The notes under the pieces are model-generated. The model was not told the origin of the DNA and did not search any database. It saw nothing but the letters and a program-made list of their open reading frames with translations. From Allomyces macrogynus ATCC 38327 (lineage: Eukaryota > Blastocladiomycota > Blastocladiomycetes > Blastocladiales > Blastocladiaceae), in NCBI GenBank assembly GCA_000151295.1, contig GG745330.1, forward strand, positions 166,888 through 205,709: DNA of 38,822 bases, given 5' to 3'. The first letter of the stretch is position 1, and the number at the start of each line of letters is the position of its first letter. Shown here one piece after another: positions 1 through 10,500 of this stretch. Position numbers and translations under genes: made by a program.

Positions 1-254
1 CTTCTTACTCCAGCTTATTCATACGACGTATGCGTTTACCCGTCATGACCCCTCAGTTCGCTTTACCGGTATCACGTACTTTAACTCTTTTTCGGAATAA
101 AATGTCAAACCGTACTTGCATCCAGCCTGACCGTATACTATCTTTCGCCATACAACCTCATGTCTTTTACTGCACGTAACCTGTCATATCTAATCGATAA
201 ACACGGAAATGCCATAGTACTGTGCTGCGGGTTGCCACGCATTCAAGTCATCAT
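1..254. other. Gene-free left edge
   Basis: I see no coding signal here. The stretch is more AT-rich than the rest of the window and lies just downstream of the WOPR gene stop on the minus strand, so it probably holds the 3' UTR and terminator region of that gene. Confidence 0.5.
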
Positions 255-2177
255 CTAACGCCCCTCGTGCATCTCCTCGTCCTGCTCTTGCTCTCCATCT
301 CCTCGACTCTCCTCACTGTCATCGCATAGTTCATGCGCGCATCCCCTGCTCTGCTCATGTCCAAATTTTTCGCATGTTTTTCTCCCCGACCCGATTGTGT
401 CGATTATTTTGCGATCCCGCCAAACGCACCGTTTCCGTGTGCTCGTACTACTATAGGACCGCGACCGATTGGCGGGAGTCACTGTTTCCGCGGTAGAATT
501 CGGTGCGCGTCTTGCGAGCGCAGCCGGAGCTTGGAGCCCACTTGATGACGATGCGCCCGGCGCGGCCGTGGCAGAAGCAGCAGCAGCAGCAGCAGCAGCA
601 GCGGCAGCAGCGGCCGCCGCCGCTGCCACAGCCGCGTTCGGGTCCCACCACGGCCCCGGCACGCTCATGCGCGGCGCGCGCGCGCCCGCCGCTGACGTTG
701 GTGGCGGCAGCGCATACCCCGCCGCAGCCGCAGCAGCCGCAGCAGCCGCTGAGTCCGGGTACCATCCGGGCCGCATCACGGTGGGCACACCGTTCGGGGC
801 CATGACAACGGCGTCGCCCGGCGCCCACCCGGGCGGCGGGATGCCCATGCCGCGGTAGGGGTCGTCGGGGTACCCAGCGGCAGCGGCAGCCGCGGCAGCA
901 GCCGCCGTGGCCGCCGCAGGATCGTGCGTCGGTGACGAAGGGCCATTCGCGGGCGCGGCGGGTAACGCGGTCCCCTCGCTGCCGCCCTCGTGCATCGTCA
1001 CGTCGCCATCGGCGCCGTTGGCGGTCATATGCACGTTCGGACTGCCCGCGGCCAGGTTGCTATTCGTGATCATCAGCGGCGTCCTGTCGAGCCCCGTCTG
1101 GTAGCTAAGATGGGTGCAAAAGGGCGGTCAGCATTGCCGAACAGCAAGGCTCACGCCAAATGAGGAAATCGCGAGCACGTACAATCCGGGCTCAACGTGC
1201 AGCGCCGCAAACTCGGGACACTGCGACGGTCTGCGCAGCGTGTTGTTCTTGGCGTCCGCGTCGTAATAGTAGTTGATCAGGTGGTACTTTTCGCCGTCGC
1301 GTGTGTGCACCGAAATCGTCTTTTTCCGGAAAAACTCGCGCGGGGCCAGCGGGTCCCCACTCGCTCCATCCTGGCCGGGTGCCGCGGGCGTCTCGGGCGC
1401 CGGTGTCGCGGGCGCCGGCGCGCCGCCGTCTTGACGTGTCGGCGTTGCAGGAGCGGAAGGAGCGGAAGGAGCGGCATGATGAACAGGAGGAGCAGTTTCG
1501 AGGCCGGGTATGGCCAGAGGGGCGGGAACAGGTTCAGGAGCAGGGAGAGCTGGTGCGGGAGCGGCCAACGCAGCTGCAGCAGCAGCAGGGTCGACCGCCG
1601 CCGTGTCGGCAGCAGCTGCAGCTGGCGCGTCCGACCCGTCGCCTGGTCCTGGCGCACCGGCGGCGGCTTCGGCGGCCAGGCGCGCAGCGGCCTTGACGCG
1701 CTGCCGCTCGGCGTGAATGAGCTTTTTGCTGTTGGGCAGCTCCTTGTAGAGAAAGAAGCGGCCCTTCATGCGCGAGTTGGTCCAAAAGCGGCCGTCCTAC
1801 GTTCACATCACAAGCACAAGTGTGTCAGAGCAGCAGCACTCGATTATCTTGGCGCACCAGCGCAAATACGGCATGCTGCGTACCGTCCACCGCTTGATGT
1901 TGGCCTCTTCCTCGTTCCACACAAAAATCGACCCGCTGCGGATCTTGCACTGCTCGGCATCCGACAGGCGGTGGTAGATGCGCTCGGCGCGGCGCTGGCG
2001 CACGGCCTCGACGAGCAGCAGCGCATCGTCTAAAAGATCAGAAAGAGGCGAGGGTTGGTCGGGTCAGCGTCGACGTGCAGCCTGCAACCGACGGGCCGAC
2101 CAGCTTACAGACAACATGCGGTAGACCATACCGATAGTCGCAATGAACCCGTGAAACGACTCCTTGGCGATGCCCAT
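255..2177 (-). CDS. WOPR-domain (Gti1/Pac2 family) transcriptional regulator
   Basis: WOPR proteins (Candida Wor1, Histoplasma Ryp1, S. pombe Gti1/Pac2) are fungal DNA-binding regulators of morphology and sexual or pathogenic development, acting in the nucleus. Model: exons 2177-2132, 2029-1884, 1796-1183 and 1104-255, all in phase, 551 aa. The first WOPR half runs from SFHGFIATIDDALLLVEAV (residues 7-25) through RLSDAEQCKIRSGSIFVWNE and KRWTDGRFWTNSRMKGRFF. The second half is KKTISVHTRDGEKYHLINYY, about 115 residues later. The linker between the halves is Ala/Pro-rich. The C-terminal third carries several poly-Ala tracts, then a basic and finally an acidic tail. The start ATG at 2177 has an ACC context and a TATA-like element 81 bp upstream. 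The family call is very secure. The extreme C-terminus after the Ala tracts, and hence the last exon's end, is less certain. The target genes cannot be told from sequence. Confidence 0.9.
574..639 (-). repeat. Poly-alanine coding repeat in the WOPR gene
   Basis: Mixed GCT/GCC/GCG codons on the minus strand give an almost unbroken run of about 20 alanines in the last exon. Shorter runs of about ten Ala lie near 725-755 and 870-915. The central part is a pure (AGC)n run on the plus strand, so its length may vary between strains. Confidence 0.85.
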
Positions 2178-3392
2178 GGTAATGATGGTGGCCCAGCGCG
2201 GTCAAATCCAATCGCAGTCAACGAGCAAGCGTCTCGAAGAACGACGGGGGACGCGCGTATATATAGGATCGGCCGGCTCGGCGTGCGCCCGGGGTTCTTC
2301 GGTCGGGAACAAGGGCGCCGAACAAGGGGCGGGTGGCAGGCCGATTTGGGTTGTTGCCGTGCACGCGGAGGACGCCGCCCGTCGGGCTGCAGGGGACCGC
2401 GGTGGCGATGCAATGGCGGCGCGCGCCGGCGGGATTGGAGCTGGGCACGCGCGCGTAGCCGACGTCGGTTACAGCTGCTGCTGGCGTGCTGTTACCGGCC
2501 GCGGTCGCGGGCCAATCGCTCCCCGGCGCGTGGCGTGGTGCGCCTCGTCGTGGCGCTCGTTGATGGAGCCAACGATGCGTGCTGGTCCGACAAAGTCCGG
2601 TCGCTCGGCGCAAGTTGCAGGCACGCAGGCGCGCGAACAGACTGGTGCAGGTCGTTGGCGTCCGACGCGATCACGCCGAGCGCTGGTACAGGCAGGGGCT
2701 GGCTGGCAGGCCGGCGGGCTGCCTCTTGTTGCTGCAGCTGAGCTGGCGGGCACGACTTGTTGCGGCGCCAGACACGCTCGACGAGAGCTCGCCAAGGATC
2801 GCGGGCGGGGCCTGGAAAATGTCGGCAGGTGGTCGGGCGCGACAGGGCGAGAGCAGCAGCGGAACAGAGAGGCCAAGCGCCGGCGGGCGGTGCTGCTTAT
2901 TTATCGAGGCGGCCGAGTTCTCTGGCGTCGAGAGCTCCTCCCTCACTGGCGTGCCTAATGAGGCGTCCCATTGTTCTCCAACCGTCCCTGCCTTTTCAAC
3001 ACCCGCCTTGTCTGCTTCGCCTGCGCTCTGATGCTGCCTTCACGCTCGTCGCTCAGATCGCCGTCTCCACCCATCGCGATGGATGCATCCGCGACCACCC
3101 GCGCAACCACATTCCATCCATGTCGATAAATATGTTGCTCTCAGGCCGCCACTCGCCATTTCGTCCAAGCTCCCAGCTCTCTCATCACTTTGCTCCTCCA
3201 GCACGCCGGCCGGAAACAAAGCAAAACGAAAAAAACGGTGGAGAATGTGGGGCACCACGCGGAAAAGAACAACAAGAACAACAACAGCAAAAAAAAGAGC
3301 ACCTCAATAGGTCCAAACGCCCGTCTACCCAGAGCACACACAGCAAAACCGTCCTCAATAGCAATACAAGGCGACGCGCGAGCCCGAGCTCC
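2178..3392. other. Long intergenic region upstream of the WOPR gene
   Basis: This 1.2 kb lies between the WOPR start and the stop of the next minus-strand gene. Open frames occur on both strands, but their translations are Arg/Ala/Pro-rich and patternless, as expected by chance in GC-rich DNA. The distal part (about 3210-3310) is A-rich and holds the 3' flank of the 3393-5480 gene. WOPR regulators in other fungi often have unusually long promoters or 5' leaders, and the spacing here fits that, but no specific sites could be identified. Confidence 0.5.
2258..2265 (-). promoter_or_regulatory. TATA-like element upstream of the WOPR gene
   Basis: A perfect 8-bp TATATATA lies in otherwise GC-rich DNA, 81 bp before the WOPR start codon on the minus strand. 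The motif is palindromic, so orientation is assigned only by its position. That it works as a promoter is an inference. Confidence 0.4.
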
Positions 3393-4772
3393 CTACGCGC
3401 TCGACCCGAACCGCGACTTGCGCGCGCCGGCCGCGTTCTTGGCCGCCTCCTTCTCCTGCTTCCTGAGCAGCTTCTGCGCCTTCTTCTCGGCCTTGGCCGC
3501 CTTCTTGGCCGCTTTCTTGGCCTCGTGCTCCTCGTCGTCACTGTCCGACCCTAACTTGCTCACACGGTGCCGCAACTTTTTGAGCAACGACGGCTTGCCC
3601 TCCTTGCCGCCACTCGCGCGCGGAAGCGTCGCCGCGGACCCACGCGCCAACGTCGCCGACCCGCGCGACTCGGACACCTTCTTTTCGTCACCCTCGTCGG
3701 CTGAACTGCTCGAGTCCGACGCGCGACGTGCCAGCGTCGACGACGACGCCAGACTCGCCGAACTCGGCTTGCGCCGCAGCGACAAAAAGGACCGCTTCAA
3801 CCGCACCATCAGCTTGTCCTTGCTGTCCTTGTGCGGGAGAGCCGCCGCTGCGCGCGGGAGGGACGCTGACGTGGCCGCAGATTCTGTCACGACCGCCGAG
3901 TCGGTCGCCGGGTCGTCGTCGGGGTCGGCGTCAGCGTCAGCAGGAGACAGGGCGCGCGCGACGGACTCAGCCACGGGCTCGGATATGGCGGGCTCTGCGG
4001 GAGCGGGAGAGGCAGCGGGGGTCGACTCGGTCACAGCCGGGGCAGGGGCGGCAGGGGCTGGCGGGTCGGTCACCGACGGAGCAGCCGAGTCGGATGGCGA
4101 CGGCGTAGCGTCGGCGACGGGAGTCGGCTCTTGCGGTACGGGTTCTTGCAGCGCCGATTCTTGCGGTGCCTCGACGGGCTCGGACACTGGTGCGGCGTCG
4201 GCGGGCGTCTGCTCATCTTCGGGTGCGACGGTTTCGGGTGCAGGTGCTGATTCTACACGACGAAATGGGCCAGCGATTAGAACCATGATCAACTGCACGG
4301 TAAGGCAAACATCAGCGAACGTACCGGAGGGCAACTCCTCAATCTTGTCGTCACCCACCAAGCATGCGTCGTGCTCGACGCCCTGCTCATCGACATAGTG
4401 CACATGGCCGTTATCCTCGCTATCCGACGCAAACTCGAGCATCCAGACCGATTCGGACCGCTCCTCGGCGCCGCTGACGCGCGAGTGCGCCGAGACCGTT
4501 CGTGCGCGCGGCGCAGCCGAAGCGGCCGCCTTGGGCTCAGCATGGTCCTTGATCAGCAATTCCTTGCGCATCGTCAGCAGCTTTTCAGCATGGTGCTGCT
4601 CGACCAAGACAAACGGCATCTTGGACGTCACGGTCACCTTGGGCACGCGGCGCAGCGTGAATGACGGGGTCTTGCCGTCAGTAGTCGACGGTGCGAGCAT
4701 GAATTCTGCGGAGACAAACGCAGGGACCGATGCAAACGTCAGTGGCGCAAATCGAGCATGTCACGGCCGCCG

Positions 4773-4850
<78 letters not shown>

Positions 4851-5480
4851 GGACGCACCCATTGACGATTGCAGCTTGTTCGAAGCGACCGACGACGGAA
4901 AGTAGATGCGAATCATGCTAGGTGCGCCGGTTGCGCCGCCAAACGTGGCATCGGGCGCCCGGCTCGATGCAGTCGACGCGGTGCGGCGACGCTCGGGTGC
5001 CGGTTCGGGCTCGAGGTGCTTGCTCGCGATGGGAGCGGCGGGTACGGGCTCGACAGCGGGCTCATTGACAACGGGCTTCGTGACAACAGGCTCCGCGCCA
5101 ACGGGCTCCTCGACGGGCTCCTCGACCACGGGCTCAACGACCTGCGGCACCGGCTCGTCGGTGGCAGGCGCGACGGCAGGGACCGCGTCATCCTCTTCCT
5201 GCTCAGCGTGGGCTTCGGGCTCGTCCTTGCCGTCCGCGTCCTCAACCACCTCAACCGTCGGCAGCGTGTCGTCGTCGATGACGGACGTGTCCTGGTCAGC
5301 AGCCGACGTGTCCTGGTCGGTCACGGCATCGTCGGTCAGCGTGACGACTGGTGCGACTTCTGCAGCAGCGGTATCGGGCACGCGCGACGTCGAGGCGCGT
5401 TTCTTGTTCTTGGGCGAGTTGCGCGGCTGCGGCTTGCGCGACTTTGCGCCGGTCGCCGAGAGCCGCTTGTTCTTGGCCAT
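3393..5480 (-). CDS. Unknown protein, acidic N-half and Lys-rich tail
   Basis: I do not recognise this protein. Model: exons 5480-4859, 4705-4325 and 4252-3393, all in phase, 620 aa. It starts MAKNKRLSATGAKSRK, a basic N-terminus, then an acidic segment with repeating Glu-Pro-Val units (about residues 90-150). A more structured-looking part begins at MIRIYFPSS (about residue 190) and continues through FTLRRVPKVTVTSKMPFVLV and VWMLEFASDSEDNGHVHYVD. It resembles a small beta-rich domain, possibly Ras-association-like, but that is a weak guess. Next comes an Ala/Pro/Glu-rich linker, a Ser-rich segment, and a C-terminal charged helix rich in Lys/Ala. Intron 1 (4858-4707) holds a long (GT)n repeat. 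Intron 2 (4324-4253) is 72 nt, a multiple of three, so reading through it keeps the frame. The ATG at 5480 has a good ACC context. Confidence 0.6.
4774..4848. repeat. (CA)n dinucleotide microsatellite
   Basis: About 37 uninterrupted CA units. On the transcribed (minus) strand this is (GU)n, starting about 10 nt after the proposed 5' splice site of intron 1 of the 3393-5480 gene. It is the longest simple repeat in the window. Confidence 0.95.
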
Positions 5481-6286
5481 GGTCGTGGTCGTGGTCGTAG
5501 AGGTTGTGCAAGCTGCAGAGGTGCAGGGCTGTCGAGCAAGGGCGGCACGGCGGGAGCGGGATGGCGTTTGGCGGCGTGGGACTTGCTAGTTTCGCGAGAG
5601 GTGCAGCTGGCCGGAGTGCGCCGTCGACGTCGCCTGGTCGGTGGTCGTTGTTTGTCGTTGGTAGGTTGGTTGGTTGGGTGGACGTCCGGAGTTTTGACAG
5701 CGGTCCCAAGGTGGCTCGAGACTCTTTGGACGTTGCTTTCCGGGCTGCGTTTGGGTCCCTCCACTCCGGTTACGCACCAGAATCCGTGTTCATCACCGGT
5801 GGCAGTTTGCCTTGCTTGCTTGAAGACAGAAGACAGAAACGGCCAGCCAAAATGGAGCCAACCGCGCCGGCGAAGCACGGCGAACATGGAGGCGGTGAGG
5901 CGGACCTTAGGCGTCTGACCCCTGAGCCACCACATGGCCTTCATTTGCCGCCGGCTGCTGTCAGGACTGTCGTTGTCTCACGACCGCGGTGCGCGGCCTG
6001 ACCCGACCAAATCGGCGCTTCTGTCGCGACGTCCTTTGCGACTTCGGCCCGTCCATCGTCGCCGCCAACGACGAAACGCTCCACGAGAACCTGCAAGTGC
6101 ACCGCCAGCACCGCCCGTAACTCGCCGCACCGACGTTTGGTCAACTTGTTGCGCCGTCTCTGGTGCCAAGGATCCGTCGTGCCGCACTTTTCCGCGTAAA
6201 TCAACTCGACTTGACGATTCCCGCGTCGATTAAGAAGCAAGAACACCCGACGAGCTGTCGTCTTGACAACCCGCTCTCCAGCAACA
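5481..6286. other. Divergent intergenic region
   Basis: About 0.8 kb lies between the divergent starts at 5480 (-) and 6287 (+). I see no convincing exon. It should hold both promoters and 5' leaders. A short GTTGGTTGGTTGG run sits at about 5664-5676. No TATA box is evident. Confidence 0.5.
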
Positions 6287-7427
6287 ATGACCAGCATCAA
6301 CGGCGCGCTGTCGCCAAAAGTCCCGCCTGCTGCAGCCCCGCCATCCTCGGCCGACTTGTTTTGCTACGAGCTGATTCGCGTCAATACCATCTCCCTGGGT
6401 CGAGTTCACTTTGGTACCTACGCCAAAATCGAACTTTGGTTCGTTTACCAGCACTTCAATCGCTCATCGCGTCCCTTCCCGTGTTGATCCACCCCAGCAA
6501 CCGGCAACGACGGCCTCGTCACGCTCAAGGCCTTCCTCATCACGCTGCCGACAGCCATCATCGCCATGATCCTTGCCGTGCTCGCCTTCTCGACCGCTGC
6601 CGGGTTCGCGTCGGCCGCCGACGCATCCGCACAAGCACTTGGGCCCATGCTCCGCAACTACCGCACCGTCATTTGCTTTCTCATGGCGCTGTGGTTTTTC
6701 GCCTACCACGTATTGAGCCTGCTCGTGCGCCGCAACGTGGAGCGGTACGGCGCCAACGAAACAATTCAGGGCGAGTTTTGCTGGCAAAACTTGAAGCGGT
6801 GCCTCGGCGAGTGGGACGCGGCGCTCGTGCAAATGCCCGACGCCGCCATGATTGCGGCGATGCGTGGACCGAGGCATGCCGCGTCGCCGTCGAGGACGAG
6901 AGTACCGTCAGGTGGAGCGGCGAGTGCGATGCCGGTCGTCTTGGAAAAGGGGCTCAACGGCACCTGTATGTGGCACCGGTTTGATTTGGTTTGTGAAAGC
7001 CTCGACTGATTCCCGTCGACTTGTAGATGGGGCACCACCGCCGAACCCGCCACTGCCCGCGACCGACGTGCCACGCACGTCCGTCTCGATGACCGCATTC
7101 CCGTCCTCGAGTTCCGTCGACGCCCTGCACAAGGTCGCGTCTGGCACGCGGTCACGTACCACCTCGGCGTGGTCACTCGCGCGGTCGCGGTCGTGCACAC
7201 TCGACCGCGGGCTCGGCAAGTCGGTCACTGAGACCATGGCGCCGATGCGCGGAGGACAGACGCGGTCGCGTGTGCCCACGATGTCGTCGCTCATGAGCGA
7301 GGAGGAGCTGCAGTCGCATTTCGGGGCAACGCTCATGGTCGCCGTGCGCGACTGGACGGATCCGAGCGTCGCCAACGAACGAAGTAGACTGGAGTCGTGC
7401 GAAGACTTGAGACTGTCGCCAGTGTGA
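6287..7427 (+). CDS. Unknown membrane protein with two TM segments
   Basis: I do not recognise this protein. Model: exons 6287-6413, 6498-6965 and 7027-7427, all in phase, 331 aa. Intron 2 has the donor GTATGT, a CTGAT branch-like site and a TTGTAG acceptor, so it is well supported. Intron 1 could also start four codons earlier, in the same phase. Exon 2 opens with a hydrophobic stretch, AFLITLPTAIIAMILAVLAF, followed after an Ala-rich loop by TVICFLMALWFFAYHVLSLL. Then comes a conserved-looking region with Trp and Cys (FCWQNLKRCLGEWDAAL). The C-terminal half is Ser/Thr/Pro/Arg-rich and probably a disordered cytosolic tail. It is convergent with TEL1, with 129 bp between stop codons. The ATG context is CAACAATGACC. 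Function unknown. Confidence 0.6.
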
Positions 7428-7556
7428 AGAGGTTTGAATATTTAACAACCTACCCACCCTCTGTATTCACACTTGGCCCAACAAAAACCAAGCAATGCCT
7501 GAACAGAAATTGGTGCCGCATTCACTAAAGCAAAAACGCCGAGGTCCACGAGCGAC

Positions 7557-10500
7557 CTACAAGTAGGCCTGCCATCCCGAGAATAGAGACGCCAGATTCT
7601 CGGCGTTTGTCGCCGTCTGAATCAAATCATTGACCATGCACTCGACGCTCACGCGGTCGTCGAGCTTGCGGCGCACACCCAACAACGCGCGCTCCGCCTC
7701 CTTGTTACTGCTCGGTGTCGCCGCGGATGTCGGCCGGTTCGACGGCGACGCGTCGTCCCCTTCTTGCTCGGGTGTTGCCGACTGGGCCCCAGCACGTGCG
7801 CGCTGCACGCGCAGCATCTTTTGCGGATCGATCGTCCAGCTGTAGAGCGGATCAAACTTGAGCACTTCGAGAATCGTCATGATCACACGCGATTCCTGGC
7901 GGAGCACGCGCAGCGTCTCTTCGCAGCACCGCCGGAAGACGCCTTCCACGCCCTTGACGCCGAGACCGTCGAGAATATTTTGCGTCAGCCGGAACGGGAT
8001 GGTTTCAGGGACCGGCAACACGCGGCCCGAGTCGAACGCGATGCCCTACGAATGAACAAGAGCCGAAGTGAGTCTCACATCATCTCCTCATCAACGAACT
8101 GAAATTGAACAACGCACCAAGTCAATGTGCACAATCTGGGCCGTCTCCGTGTCGAGCAAGATATTCTGCGAGTGCCGGTCACCAAGCCCAACGACATACC
8201 CCATGATCGACGTAGCCGCGCACGACCGAGCAAACTGGAGCCGCGCATGGAACCACTCCTCGGCCGAGGGCTTGAGCTCAAACCACTTGTGGAACACGGG
8301 CGGGAGGCGCGGAAGAATGACCTTGGTCAACACCTCGGCCTTGCTCTTGCGCGTTGCCTTGGCTCGTGCGTGCTCGCGATGCAGTAATTCGCGGCACTCC
8401 ATGGGCGTCAAGTCATTTGGCCGCTTGTGCTGCTGGTAAAGCTGCGCGAGAATCGACCCGACGGGACACGTCTTTTCGCACCACTCGAGCAATCCAGCGC
8501 GCGGCGCGAGGGGCACGACCTTGTAGGTACGAATCGTCAAGTTGCGCTGTCGCGTCGCGCCGTGCTTTTTCAGCAACTGGTCGACAACGCCAAACACGTG
8601 CATGAGCGTCCCGTCCTGCCGCAAGTCGTCGTTGCCCTTGACGAGCGCCTTGTAGTACTTGCCGTCAGACCCTTGGATCTCCACGAGTTTTGGCGCGTTC
8701 ACGCCGCCCACCAGACTGTACTCGGGCTTGAACTTGCGAATCGTCGGGAACGTGGTCGGGTCGGCGTCGTATGGGATCGCGATGGTCGTCACAGGCACGT
8801 GGGTGAAATCTTGCACAATGCGCAGCTTGGTTGTGCGGTCAAAAGCCACCTTGGACGCGTCAGCCGCCGTGCGCGCCGGCTTGGCCGCATACGCGAGCTG
8901 GATGTAGGCCTCGACGAGCGACTGGTACTGCCCAAAGAGCGCGGCCTGCGCGGGCTGGCTGGCCTGTTCCTGGACAATGTGCGCCAGCAGCTTGTTGACG
9001 GCGGTCAGCCGCGACTCGGCGTACTCGTCGGACACGGCCACGCGACGGTACCCTTGCGCTGTGTAACCCTGCACGTTGCCGTTCGACAGGGCAAACATTT
9101 GGTAGAGCGTGTGGTGCGGGTGCGCCAGGACCATGAGCTCAATGAGCCGCGTCAAAGTCGCCTGGAAAATGCGCTCTTCGTGCGACACGGCTGCTTCCGG
9201 CCGCGTGAACCCGAGCCGCGCCGTGAGCTGGTTGGTCATGCACAGAAACTTGCGCGGCGGGACGGTACCGGCATGGTGCGCAAATACTTGGTTCACGTCA
9301 GCCGAGTCGCAATTCGACAACCACAGCGAGCAAACGGCATAAGCCGACTGGTCGTACTTGTCCGAGAGCCGCAGGGCCTGCAGGTAGAACGTGACGGCCT
9401 TGACGACCAACTGCAGCTGCAGCTGCTCGTGCCGCGTAATCTCCTCGGTGTCCATGGCCAGCTGCGGCTCGACCCTGGCAATCATGTTCTTGATCCGCTG
9501 GTAATTGGTCGATGTCTTACTGACCCCCTTGAGCGCCGCCTTGAGCGCGTCGATGTCGCGCATCTTCACGTCGCGCTGCGCCACGAGCAAAGTCATCGTC
9601 TCCGACTGCTCTGCGGCCTCGTACTGGTCGTGCGCGTACCGCGCCAACGTCGACGCGATCTTGGCATTTGTCGGGTCCAGCTGAATCGCCGCGTCAAAGT
9701 ACTTTTCCAAGATTACGTCGGGCGCCTGTGACCGGTTCTCGGCGAGCCATTGGCCAGCGCGGTTGAGCAGCCGCGCGAGCCGTGCTGTGGGACCGTTGGG
9801 GTTGCCGTCGTGGATTGCAGCGACTTGGGCCGTACCCTCCGCGTCAATCAACTCATGAATCATGCGCAGCGCCAGAGCGTGGTCGCCCTGCCGCCAGTAG
9901 AGCTTGGCGTCTTCCTCGGCTACGAGCCGCTCGTCAACGGCAAGCAGCGGGAGCTTTCGCGCGGCACGGAGCAGGCTCTTGGCCACATGCGCGCCGTGCT
10001 GCTGCTTGGCCACGTGCACGTGGTGCAGGAGCGAGTCGAGAATGCGCTTCGGCGGGGCCTTGGTTACGGTCAAGAGCGTCGATCGGATCGACAGGAGCGA
10101 ATGGATGCGGTCAAAATCGAGCTTGTCCTCGAGCTCGAGCAGCGCACTGGACTGGTCCGCCGGCGACAGAAGCGTGTTCGGATCCGCGGGCAAGGTCGCG
10201 GGGAACTGGGCCATGACATGAGCCTCGAGTGCACTCGCCTGGTTGGCCACGGTGGCAAGAAACAGCGGCACGTCGCGCGTCGTGCTCTGGATCCGCTTTC
10301 CGACAAGCTCGAGCCCAGACCGGCGCCAGTGCGCGAGCGCGACCGAGTTGTCGTGGTGCAACGCGCGCGACAGTTCAAAGACGTGGCCGTGAAACTCAAG
10401 CGACTTTTCAGGCGTCGCCTGCACGTCCCACTGCTGGTTGCGCCACAGCGACTGGTACTGCTCGTCCTTGAGACTCGTCCATGACGAGCCGCCGAGCCGC

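Noticed and set aside
8427..9731. 434-codon plus-strand frame opposite the TEL1 kinase and FAT region
   Set aside because: Mirror of a highly biased coding frame; the opposite strand carries clear PIKK motifs.
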